From: JBGTLW01 sp964614575
GTDB lineage: Bacteria > Planctomycetota > Phycisphaerae > Phycisphaerales > Phycisphaeraceae
Reading direction: 5' to 3'
Assembly: GCA_964614575.1 (NCBI GenBank)
Contig: CAZTLX010000162.1
Span: 1-10,543, forward strand
DNA: 10,543 bases
Numbering within the stretch: the first letter of the stretch is position 1; every line of letters begins with the position of its first letter. The notes beneath the pieces were generated by a model. It was not told where the DNA came from. It ran no database searches and worked only from the letters and a program-made list of their open reading frames with translations. Position numbers and translations under genes: made by a program. Positions 1 to 6,746 of this stretch are shown here, piece by piece.

Positions 1-1
1 C

Positions 2-424
2 CCCGAGGTCACCCCGCCCACCCCGCCCGCGATCGACGGCCAAAACGCCGTCGAAAGTCAGGACGGTTCCACCACCGAAAACGGTGGCCTTGCGGGCGAG
101 GGCACCGGCACCGGCACCGGCGGCGGGGGCGGTGGGCTCGGCTCGATGTGGATGATCTTCCTGCTGGTCCTGGTCGTGATGTGGGTCTTCCTCATCGGCG
201 GCCAACGCAAGGAAAAGAAGAAGCGGGCCGCGCTGCTCGCCTCGCTCGCCAAGGGCGACAAGGTCCAGACCGTCGGCGGGGTCCTCGGCACGGTCGTCGA
301 GGTGCGTGAGAGCGAAGTGATCCTCAAGGTCGATGAAAACACCAACGCCCGCATGCGCTTCAGCCGATCCGCCATTCAGACGGTGCTCAATGACCCAAGC
401 GAGGCCGATGCGTCAAGCAAGTGA
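2..424 (+). CDS. yajC: YajC, preprotein translocase accessory subunit (5' end outside window)
   Basis: YajC is a small single-pass inner-membrane protein that associates with SecDF and the SecYEG translocon. The frame is open from base 2 with no stop, so the gene begins upstream and 140 residues are visible. A Pro/Thr-rich then Gly/Thr-rich stretch of about 48 residues comes first (including three tandem GGCACC hexamers at 101-118). The membrane helix follows (from MWMIFLLVLVVMWVFLI, about 146-196), then a basic KEKKKR stop-transfer patch. The YajC core comes last: GDKVQTVGGVLGTVVEV, 'VILKVDENT' and 'RMRFSRSAIQTVL'. An ATG at 146 would give a core-only 92-residue protein, but the reading frame and planctomycete-style extensions favour a longer N-terminus. 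YajC normally lies directly before secD; here a foreign-looking small gene lies between them. Family assignment is firm; the true start cannot be seen. Confidence 0.9.
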   Translation, partial: PEVTPPTPPAIDGQNAVESQDGSTTENGGLAGEGTGTGTGGGGGGLGSMWMIFLLVLVVMWVFLIGGQRKEKKKRAALLASLAKGDKVQTVGGVLGTVVEVRESEVILKVDENTNARMRFSRSAIQTVLNDPSEADASSK

Positions 425-452
425 GTCTTCCCCTGTTCAAACCCGCCGATAA

Positions 453-481
453 GGGTTCAGGGATCGGGGACTAGGGACCAG
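453..481 (+). repeat. Left inverted repeat of the four-helix-bundle cassette (G-rich heptads)
   Basis: Four consecutive heptads of form GGGNNNN, beginning GGGTTCA and ending GGGACCA, plus a closing G. The reverse complement matches 865-893 at 26 of 29 positions. The repeat lies between the yajC stop (424) and the small gene at 491. Four G3 runs with 4-nt spacers fit a G-quadruplex pattern on the + strand. Confidence 0.85.
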
Positions 482-490
482 TAAGCCAAC

Positions 491-856
491 GTGGACGATA
501 ACAGTTACCGCAAACTTGACGCGTGGAAGAAGGCGATGGACGCATACGACGCGATATACCAGCTCTCGGGCGGCTTCCCTCCCGACGAGCGTTTTGGGAT
601 GACCAGCCAAATCCGCCGTGCCGCACTCTCAGTTCCCAGCAATATCGCCGAAGGCTATGGACGTAAGCACCGCAGAGAGTATGTGCATCATCTTTACATG
701 GCGCGCGGCTCCATGTTTGAGACGGAGACACAATTGATCGCGGCGGTACGCAACAAGATGTGCCCGCGGCCGGTGGCATTGCCGGCGTGGGAAGAGCTAC
801 AACACGCGGGCCGCTTACTCAACGGTCTGATTGCCTCGCTGGACTCGGAGGCCTGA
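491..856 (+). CDS. Four-helix-bundle protein, S23 / 23S rRNA intervening-sequence protein family
   Basis: A 121-residue member of the small four-helix-bundle family first known as proteins encoded in 23S rRNA intervening sequences (TIGR02436 type) and related to the Avd accessory protein of diversity-generating retroelements. Diagnostic segments are YRKLDAWKKAMDAYDAIYQL near the N-terminus, 'FGMTSQIRRAALSVPSNIAEGYGR' around residues 35-58 (positions rather than full motif), and 'MARGSMFETETQLIAA' in the third helix. The start is GTG at 491, because an in-frame TAA lies at 482-484 and no earlier start exists; no Shine-Dalgarno is visible. About a third of the first 86 codons end in A or T, including ATA, AGA and GGA, far more than in secDF next door, which suggests acquisition. 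It is bracketed by inverted G-rich repeats and interrupts yajC-secDF. Biochemical function is unknown; nucleic-acid binding is commonly supposed for the family. Confidence 0.88.
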   Translation: MDDNSYRKLDAWKKAMDAYDAIYQLSGGFPPDERFGMTSQIRRAALSVPSNIAEGYGRKHRREYVHHLYMARGSMFETETQLIAAVRNKMCPRPVALPAWEELQHAGRLLNGLIASLDSEA

Positions 857-864
857 AGGTCTGT

Positions 865-900
865 CTGGTCCCTGATCCCCGAACCCTGAACCCCGATTCC
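865..900 (-). repeat. Right inverted repeat of the four-helix-bundle cassette (G-rich heptads)
   Basis: Read on the - strand this is a run of five heptads: a degenerate first unit (GGAATCG, 900-894), then GGGTTCA, two variants, and GGGACCA, closed by G at 865. Bases 865-893 pair with 453-481 in opposite orientation with three mismatches. The first complete unit and the last unit are identical in both copies. It starts 8 nt after the small gene's stop and ends one base before the secDF ATG, so it occupies the place where a secDF ribosome-binding site would be. Confidence 0.85.
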
Positions 901-901
901 C

Positions 902-3900
902 ATGAAATACCCCATCTGGAAACCGATCCTGATTGTCGCGGTGCTCGCCCTGTTCGGGGCGATCTGGGCGGCCAAGGGGCTTAAGCCCGGGATCGACCTG
1001 GCCGGCGGCACCACCCTGGTCTATGACCTGCGCGTCCCCGAAGGCCGCGACGCCGGTCAGGTGATCGAAGACACCATCGCGGTGCTTCAAGACCGCGTCG
1101 ATCCCACCGGCACGCGCAACCTCGTCTGGCGTCGCGTCGCGGGCAACCGCATCGAAGTGCAGATGGCGATGGCGCCTAAAGGCATCACCGACAAGCGCGA
1201 GGCCTATCTCGGGGCCAAGGAACAACTGCTCCGAGGCAACCTCGATAGACGCAATGTCGAACGCGCGCTCGCGCTGAGCGGGGATGAACAGGTCGCGGCG
1301 TTCGACCGGCTATCGGGGGGCAACGAGCGTTTGCGTGATCAATTCACCGCGCTGGTCGAAGCCCAGGCCGAAGTCGAGCAGTTGGAAGGCCCCGCCGAGG
1401 AGGCCGACCGCGCGGCGCAGGAAGCCGAACGCCTGGCGCAGAACCCCCCGGCCGACCTGAGCGAGGAGCAGCAGGCCGAGAACCAGCGCGTCGCACAGGA
1501 ACTGGTGATCGAATCCACCACCCTATCCGAGAAGCTGCTGGCCGCACGCTCGAAGTACAACGCGGCGCTGGCCGAGGTGCTGGGCTCGAATATCAACGCC
1601 GTCGAGCTGGACCGGCTGCTGGATCTGGACAACGATCCGAAGAAGGCCGGCAAAGACGCGCAGGGCAACCCGCGCCCGACGCCGCGGCAGCAGGCGGTCG
1701 AGGGTCTGATCGCTTCGAACCCCGACCGCGCGGACCAGATCAACGAGCTCTTTGACCTGTATGCGGAATACGAAAAGGTCAAGGGCCCATTGGACGACCC
1801 CAATGACTTGATCACCCTGCTGCAGGGTTCGGGCGTGCTGGAGCTGCGCATCGCGGCGACGCCGGACGAGAGGCCCCCGGACCTGCAGACCTATATCGAG
1901 CAGTTGGAAGAGCAGGGCCCCAAGTCCGGTGCCGATCGGCCGTGGAAATGGTACGAGCTGCAGGACATCGAGCGGTTCATCGACCGCGATATCACGCGGC
2001 TCAATCAGTTCCGCGACAACCCCGAGAGCTTCATCGGCTTCGCCGCGAATCGTGGGTTGGTGGGCCAGGTGTATGGCGGGCGTTATTACGTGCTGCTGGC
2101 CGATAACCCTCAGCTCGCGATGACGCGCGACCAGGACTGGGCGCTCTCCTCCGTCACGCGTTCCAGCGATGAGTTGATGCGGCCGGCGGTTGGATTCTCG
2201 ATGGACGCCCGCGGCGGGGCGCTGCTGGGCGCGCTGACCGGCCCGAACGTCGGCCGGCAGATGGCCGTCCTGCTCGACAATAAAGTCGTCACCGCCCCGA
2301 CGCTCCAGGCCCGGCTTACCGGCGGGGGCATCATCACCGGCGACTTCTCACCGGACGAGTTCAACTACCTCATCCGCACGATCAAGGCCGGCTCGCTCGA
2401 AGGCCAACTCGGCGACTACCCGATCAGCATCAAGACCACCGGCCCCACGCTGGGGCAGGACAACCTGCGCTCGGGCATCGCGGCGGCGCTCACCGCCCTG
2501 ATCATCGTCGCCATCTTCATGGCGTTCTATTACCTCTTCGCCGGCATGGTCGCCAACTTCGCGCTGCTGGCGAACATGGTCATCATCCTCGGCGTCATGT
2601 CGATGATCGAGGCGACGTTCACCCTGCCCGGCATCGCCGGCATCGTGCTGACCATCGGCATGGCGGTCGATGCCAACGTGCTGATCTTCGAGCGCATCCG
2701 CGAGGAGCTTGAAGCCAAGGCCGACCTCAAGACCGCCGTACGCCTCGGCTTCGACAAGGCGCTGTCGACCATCCTCGACGCCAACATCACCACGCTGATC
2801 ACCTGCCTGGTGCTCGGCTACACCGCGACGGCGGAGATCAAGGGCTTCGCCGTCACGCTGGGCATCGGCATCCTCGCGACGCTGTTCACCGCGCTGTTCT
2901 GTACGCGGGTGTTCATCGACGCGTATGTCCGCTTCACCCGCGCCAAGACGCTGCACATGCTGCCGACGATCGTCCCGGCCGTGCGCAGGGTGCTCTCGCC
3001 GAACGTGGACTGGCTCCACAAGCGTTGGCTGTTTTATCCGCTCAGCGCCGTGTTGCTGGTCGCGGGCATGCTGATGGTTTATCAACGTGGGGCGGACCTG
3101 TTGGACATCGAGTTCCGCTCGGGCACGAAGGTGAGCTTCACGCTCAAGAACGAGCCGGTCGAGGTCTCGCCGCAGTACCCCGACGGGGTCAAGCCGATGA
3201 TGCTGCCGCGCGCCGAGGCCGAGGCTCGGATCGAAGCGTACGCGTCGATCGGCGTGGCGCTGCAGGCCGGCAATCAGAACCCCGACATCCCCGAGGGTGT
3301 CGAGCCTTCCGCCGTCGAGGAGATGCGGCGGATCGTGGCGGACGCGGCGCGGCGGCACGTGCAGGCCGTCGCGGAGTATGAAGATATCGAGGCCGCCGGC
3401 GGCGACCCCGGCGACGTCCCCGATCCCCCGGCCGACTTCTCGCTGCTGGTCAATGCGGCGGTCGTGACCGAGGGCGTGGGGCAGGCGGACCTGTCCAACG
3501 GCTTTAGCGTCGCGACGCTGATGACCGACTCGCAGGCCGTCTCCGACCTGATCAAGGCCGCGTTTAACGAGGAACTCGACACCACCCAGCCGATCAGTTT
3601 CGCCGGCGTGGAGGCGACCGACTTTGCCCGGGCCCCGGCGTTCCGCATCAGCTCGACCGACCTGTCGGCGGTGCTCGGCCGCGAGGTGACGCCGACCGAA
3701 ACGGTCGATATCTCCGATTACCTCGGCGGGGTGGCGATCCTGCTCGACGACATGTCCCCGCAGCCGACGCTCGACGACCTGAACCAGCGCATCCGCCGCA
3801 TGCGGCAGCAGCCGGCCCACGAGGGCGTGGGCTTCCGCGACGCCCGGGTGATCGGCCTCGATATCGCTCACACCGACGAGGCCGGCAAGCCGCGCTACCG

Positions 3901-4705
3901 CAGCGCCGTCGTCCTCTCCACCGACCAGCGCACCAACTACCTCCAGACCCCCGCCGCCTTCACCGATGGCGATGGTCTGGCCGTCACCGAGTGGAAGCTG
4001 GTGCGCGATGCGCTGCAGCGCGACACCTCGCTGGCGTCGGTCACCAAGTTTTCCTCGCAGGTCTCGGGGACGATGAAGCAGCAGGCGATCGCCGCGATGA
4101 CGCTGTCGCTGCTGGCCGTCGTCGCCTACATCTGGCTGCGGTTCGGGTCGATCCGCTACGGCATCGCGGCCATCGCGGCGCTGGTCCACGACGTCGCCAT
4201 CGCCCTGGGCGTGGTCGCGATCTGCGGCTACCTGTACGACTCGGGCTTCGGCCACGCCCTGCTGCTGACCAACTTCAAGATCGACCTGGCCATGGTCGCC
4301 GCGTGCCTGACCATCGTCGGTTACTCGCTCAACGACACCATCGTCGTCTTCGACAGCATCCGTGAGAACCGCGGCCGACTGGCCCGGGCCTCACCGCAGA
4401 CCATCAACGACTCGATCAACCAGACCATCAGCCGCACCCTGCTGACCTCGAGTACGACTCTGCTCGCGGTCGTGATCCTCTACCTGCTTGGCGGGTCGGG
4501 GGTACACGGTTTCGCGTTCGCGATGATCATCGGCATCCTGGTCGGCACCTACTCGTCGATCGCCATCGCCGCGCCGCTGCTGCTGCTCGGTTACAAGGGC
4601 GAGGGCAAGGGCGGGGCGACCCTCCCCGCGGTGAGCGAGAAGCCCACCACAGATTTGCCACCCAACCGCAGCACCCCCACAAGCGCCGCCGCGGCACGGA
4701 CGTAG
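902..4705 (+). CDS. secDF: SecDF fusion, protein translocase subunit with enlarged periplasmic domains
   Basis: SecDF is the RND-family proton-driven motor that pulls preproteins out of the periplasmic side of SecYEG. One chain of 1267 residues carries both halves. SecD: helix 1 about residues 6-24; the conserved G-D-L-GG element at G30-I31-D32-L33; a Glu/Ala-rich probable coiled coil about 135-240; GSGVLELRIA near 308-317; a second conserved block 'GPNVGRQMAVLLDNKVVTAPTL' about 444-466; GPTLGQDNLRSG near 514; then five helices including 'GIAGIVLTIGMAVDAN' with D590, a probable proton-relay aspartate. SecF: helix about 708-731; DIEFRSG at 735-741; five helices from about 1058, with YSLNDTIVVFDSI at 1141-1153 (D1145). 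Bacterial SecDF fusions are typically 740-900 residues; the excess lies in the SecD head and in a SecF periplasmic loop of over 300 residues. The ATG at 902 is the natural start (charged end, then helix) but has no Shine-Dalgarno. Confidence 0.96.
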   Translation: MKYPIWKPILIVAVLALFGAIWAAKGLKPGIDLAGGTTLVYDLRVPEGRDAGQVIEDTIAVLQDRVDPTGTRNLVWRRVAGNRIEVQMAMAPKGITDKREAYLGAKEQLLRGNLDRRNVERALALSGDEQVAAFDRLSGGNERLRDQFTALVEAQAEVEQLEGPAEEADRAAQEAERLAQNPPADLSEEQQAENQRVAQELVIESTTLSEKLLAARSKYNAALAEVLGSNINAVELDRLLDLDNDPKKAGKDAQGNPRPTPRQQAVEGLIASNPDRADQINELFDLYAEYEKVKGPLDDPNDLITLLQGSGVLELRIAATPDERPPDLQTYIEQLEEQGPKSGADRPWKWYELQDIERFIDRDITRLNQFRDNPESFIGFAANRGLVGQVYGGRYYVLLADNPQLAMTRDQDWALSSVTRSSDELMRPAVGFSMDARGGALLGALTGPNVGRQMAVLLDNKVVTAPTLQARLTGGGIITGDFSPDEFNYLIRTIKAGSLEGQLGDYPISIKTTGPTLGQDNLRSGIAAALTALIIVAIFMAFYYLFAGMVANFALLANMVIILGVMSMIEATFTLPGIAGIVLTIGMAVDANVLIFERIREELEAKADLKTAVRLGFDKALSTILDANITTLITCLVLGYTATAEIKGFAVTLGIGILATLFTALFCTRVFIDAYVRFTRAKTLHMLPTIVPAVRRVLSPNVDWLHKRWLFYPLSAVLLVAGMLMVYQRGADLLDIEFRSGTKVSFTLKNEPVEVSPQYPDGVKPMMLPRAEAEARIEAYASIGVALQAGNQNPDIPEGVEPSAVEEMRRIVADAARRHVQAVAEYEDIEAAGGDPGDVPDPPADFSLLVNAAVVTEGVGQADLSNGFSVATLMTDSQAVSDLIKAAFNEELDTTQPISFAGVEATDFARAPAFRISSTDLSAVLGREVTPTETVDISDYLGGVAILLDDMSPQPTLDDLNQRIRRMRQQPAHEGVGFRDARVIGLDIAHTDEAGKPRYRSAVVLSTDQRTNYLQTPAAFTDGDGLAVTEWKLVRDALQRDTSLASVTKFSSQVSGTMKQQAIAAMTLSLLAVVAYIWLRFGSIRYGIAAIAALVHDVAIALGVVAICGYLYDSGFGHALLLTNFKIDLAMVAACLTIVGYSLNDTIVVFDSIRENRGRLARASPQTINDSINQTISRTLLTSSTTLLAVVILYLLGGSGVHGFAFAMIIGILVGTYSSIAIAAPLLLLGYKGEGKGGATLPAVSEKPTTDLPPNRSTPTSAAAART

Positions 4706-4729
4706 CGTATGGATGAGGCGAAGTTAGTC

Positions 4730-4773
4730 GGTCGCTACGCGAAACTGGTTTGAGCCGGGGTCGCGTAGCGGCC
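4730..4773. terminator. Hairpin between convergent secDF and phosphoesterase genes
   Basis: Arms 4733-4742 (CGCTACGCGA) and 4761-4770 are perfect reverse complements; three further pairs, one of them a G-T, extend the stem to 13 bp (4730-4742 / 4761-4773) around an 18-nt loop. It lies in the 71-bp gap between two convergent stops, a natural place for a bidirectional terminator. No T-tract follows on either strand, so intrinsic termination is only inferred. Confidence 0.5.
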
Positions 4774-4776
4774 CGG

Positions 4777-5589
4777 CTATGGCGCGTGGGTCACGGGGAT
4801 GTGGATTTCGCGTGCCGCGGGGTCACCGTAATACGCGGTGACCGCATCGTCGCCCGCGTGATCGGCCAGCGCGGCTTTGGCCGTGTCGCGCAGCGGGCCG
4901 AGGTCGGGCGGGACCGGCCGCAGCGTCAACGCTTCGGGCGACAGATCCAGCTCGTGCCATTCCAACGGATACAGGATCAGGCTCGAACGCTCGATCAGGT
5001 GCCAGCCCGCCCCGCGGAAGTAGCGGTTCATGTGGCTGTGACCGGCGATGCTGACGGCCACCCCCTCGTGCTCGGCGGTCACCTCGAAGAACATCGGCCA
5101 GTTGTGGCACCGCGTGGCCCGTGGCGGGTGGTGCGAGAAGACCAGCAGCGGGCCGCCCGCGGCGAGCGTCACCGCGTCGCGCAACAGCATCAGGTCGGCC
5201 TCCGTGAGCACGCCTTCATGGTCGTCCGGCGACAACTCATGTACCGCGTCGAGCACCACCACCACCCAGCCGCTCCACTGAAAGATGCCGCGGCGGATGA
5301 CGGGGATGTCGCGGGCGAACTGCGCCTTGGTAGGCACTTCCACGTCGTGGTTGCCGATGATCTGCAGGCCGGGCACCCGGAGGCGGGCGCGTTGCTCGTT
5401 AAAGGCCGCGCGGACCTGCGGTGTGCCTTCGTGGGTCAGGTCACCGAGCCAGAACGCCAGGTCCGGCTGCCACGCGTTGACCTGATCGATGGCGGCCCGC
5501 ACGATCGTGCGACTGGACGTGAATTGCCGCCCGTTTTTATCTTCGGGCAGCAGACTCAGGTGCGGGTCGGTGAGCAAGGCGATGCGCAT
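4777..5589 (-). CDS. Calcineurin-like metallophosphoesterase
   Basis: A binuclear-metal phosphoesterase of 270 residues. All signature blocks are present and in order: D8-x-H10 in 'LLTDPH', G49-D50 in 'WLGDLTHEG', G79-N80-H81-D82, H153 in 'FSHHPP', and G183-H184-x-H186 in 'AGHSHMN'. This layout matches the CpdA/class III phosphodiesterase-like group. The substrate (cyclic nucleotide, nucleotide-sugar or phospholipid) cannot be told from sequence. There is no signal peptide, so it is probably cytoplasmic. It follows scpA on the same strand. A TTG start at 5598 would overlap the scpA TGA; I chose the ATG at 5589 because MRIALLTDPH is the usual family beginning. Neither start has a clear Shine-Dalgarno. 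Co-transcription with scpA is likely; a functional link to chromosome segregation is not shown. Confidence 0.9.
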   Translation of the reverse strand: MRIALLTDPHLSLLPEDKNGRQFTSSRTIVRAAIDQVNAWQPDLAFWLGDLTHEGTPQVRAAFNEQRARLRVPGLQIIGNHDVEVPTKAQFARDIPVIRRGIFQWSGWVVVVLDAVHELSPDDHEGVLTEADLMLLRDAVTLAAGGPLLVFSHHPPRATRCHNWPMFFEVTAEHEGVAVSIAGHSHMNRYFRGAGWHLIERSSLILYPLEWHELDLSPEALTLRPVPPDLGPLRDTAKAALADHAGDDAVTAYYGDPAAREIHIPVTHAP

Positions 5590-5594
5590 GGGGA

Positions 5595-6683
5595 TCAACG
5601 GGTGCGGGTCTCGGCGTCTTCGTCATCCTCATCGAAATCGTCGTCCAGTTCCTCTTCAATCTCATCCTCATCCACCAGCACCGGTTCATCGTCTTCCTCG
5701 GCCTGTTCACCGAACTTGCGGCGGCGGGTCTGGCGGCGTTCGTAGCGGCGCTTCGCCTCCTCGCTGGGCCAGTCGTATTCCATCTCGCCGGTCTGCGGGT
5801 TGGTCCAGTCGGCCTCGGGCTCGTCGGGGTGGATGCCGTCGATGATGTGTTCGTCTTCCGGCCGCAGCGCGATCATGATTTCGCCGACGCTCTGATCCTG
5901 CGTCACCTTCACGATGCGTTGGCGCGTGAGCTCGAGCAGCGCGAGAAACAGGCCGATCATCTCCGCCTTCTTGGTGCGGCCGACGAAGATCTGCTGCAGC
6001 GTCATATTGCCATCGCGTTTGAGTCGGTCGTGGATGTCCTCCGCGTGGAGGGAGATGGGGGTGTCGTCGTAGGTGACCTGGTGGTCGCCGACGTGGCCGA
6101 TGGTTTCGAGAATGCGCGAGAACGCCTCGCACAGGTCGAGCACGTGGACGTCTTCGAGGTCGATCTCGACGGGCGCGGCGTTGTCGGGTTCGTCGGGCTT
6201 CTCCGCCTTGCCCGCCTTGATGCCGACGTTGAAGCGTGCGGCCCACTGCTCGCGTTTTTGTTCGAGCCCGATGGCCGCGTCCTTGATGCGTTTGTATTCG
6301 AGCAGTTGCTGGACCAGCTCGTGCCGCGGGTCGATCGCGTCCAGCGCATCGTGCGCGGGGTCTGCCCCGGAAGCGGATTCTTCACCCTCTCCCGCCTCTT
6401 CCGGGGGCGGGGCGGGCTGGATCATGCGGCTCTTGATCTCCAGCAGCGTCGCGGCCATGACCAGGAACTCGCCCGCCTGATCGACATTGATCGACTTGAT
6501 CAGCTCCAGGTGCTGGAGGTATTGCTCGGTGAGCTTGGCGACGGGGATGTCGTGCAGGTCGATCTCGTGGCGTTTGACCAGGTAAAGCAGCAGGTCGAGC
6601 GGCCCCGCGTAGGCGTCGAGCTCGACGCGGTAGTCCGAGGGCGGATGGTCAAGGTCGGATGTCGGATGGGCGGGGGCGTTCAC
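5595..6683 (-). CDS. scpA: ScpA, kleisin subunit of the SMC-ScpAB condensin
   Basis: ScpA bridges the two heads of the SMC dimer and with ScpB forms the bacterial condensin that organises and segregates the chromosome. The protein has 362 residues. The N-terminal kleisin block has Y25-A-GPLDLLL followed by 'VKRHEIDLHDIPVAKLTEQYL' (about 36-56) and 'AGEFLVMAATLLEIKSRM'. A Pro/Glu/Ala-rich linker follows at about 91-113. The C-terminal winged-helix region has 'MTLQQIFVGRTKKAEMIGLF' and 'ALLELTRQRIVKVTQ'. After it comes a basic RRYERRQTRRRKFG segment and a strongly Asp/Glu-rich tail of about 40 residues. The start is GTG at 6683, 7 nt after GGAAGG; the frame stays open further upstream, but that part is antisense to kdsD. 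ScpA is usually about 250-280 residues, so linker and tail are extra. No scpB is in the window. Confidence 0.95.
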   Translation of the reverse strand: MNAPAHPTSDLDHPPSDYRVELDAYAGPLDLLLYLVKRHEIDLHDIPVAKLTEQYLQHLELIKSINVDQAGEFLVMAATLLEIKSRMIQPAPPPEEAGEGEESASGADPAHDALDAIDPRHELVQQLLEYKRIKDAAIGLEQKREQWAARFNVGIKAGKAEKPDEPDNAAPVEIDLEDVHVLDLCEAFSRILETIGHVGDHQVTYDDTPISLHAEDIHDRLKRDGNMTLQQIFVGRTKKAEMIGLFLALLELTRQRIVKVTQDQSVGEIMIALRPEDEHIIDGIHPDEPEADWTNPQTGEMEYDWPSEEAKRRYERRQTRRRKFGEQAEEDDEPVLVDEDEIEEELDDDFDEDDEDAETRTR

Positions 6684-6690
6684 CGGCGAA

Positions 6691-6696
6691 CCTTCC
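6691..6696 (-). promoter_or_regulatory. Ribosome-binding site deciding the scpA start
   Basis: On the - strand GGAAGG ends 7 nt before the GTG at 6683. It is one of the few convincing Shine-Dalgarno sequences in the window and fixes the scpA start inside a frame that is otherwise open to 7340. Confidence 0.65.
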
Positions 6697-6701
6697 GTGG
6701 T

Positions 6702-6730
6702 TTGGCGTGCGGTCGGTCTGCCATCATAAT
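6702..6730 (+). promoter_or_regulatory. Candidate sigma70 promoter for kdsD-kdsC operon
   Basis: TTGGCG (6702-6707) and CATAAT (6725-6730) are separated by exactly 17 nt in the 63-bp gap between the divergent scpA and kdsD starts. Transcription would begin near 6737, leaving a leader of about 10 nt that carries GGAG (6737-6740). On the other strand the same A/T patch reads TATGAT (6728-6723), a possible -10 for scpA, although no good -35 is seen on that side. Confidence 0.5.
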
Positions 6731-6746
6731 CTAAGCGGAGACCCCC

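Noticed and set aside
101..136. Tandem GGCACC and Gly-rich tract in yajC as a satellite repeat
   Set aside because: Only three copies, in frame, encoding a Gly/Thr linker before the membrane helix; ordinary low-complexity coding sequence.
491..856. A 23S rRNA intervening sequence
   Set aside because: The protein family fits, but the neighbours are yajC and secDF and no rRNA sequence is recognisable on either side.
447..897. CGAT at 447-450 and 894-897 as a target-site duplication of the cassette
   Set aside because: Four bases is too short to separate from chance, and the two copies are not at matching distances from the repeat ends (one is separate from the array, the other lies within the degenerate fifth unit).
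2348..4255. 635-codon open frame on the - strand opposite secDF
   Set aside because: It is antisense to a clear secDF. Its translation is an Arg/His/Asp/Gly-rich composition typical of shadow frames in high-GC DNA, with no recognisable domain.
4750..6734. Long + strand open frames opposite the phosphoesterase and scpA
   Set aside because: Both are antisense to genes with intact motifs; the predicted peptides show no family features.
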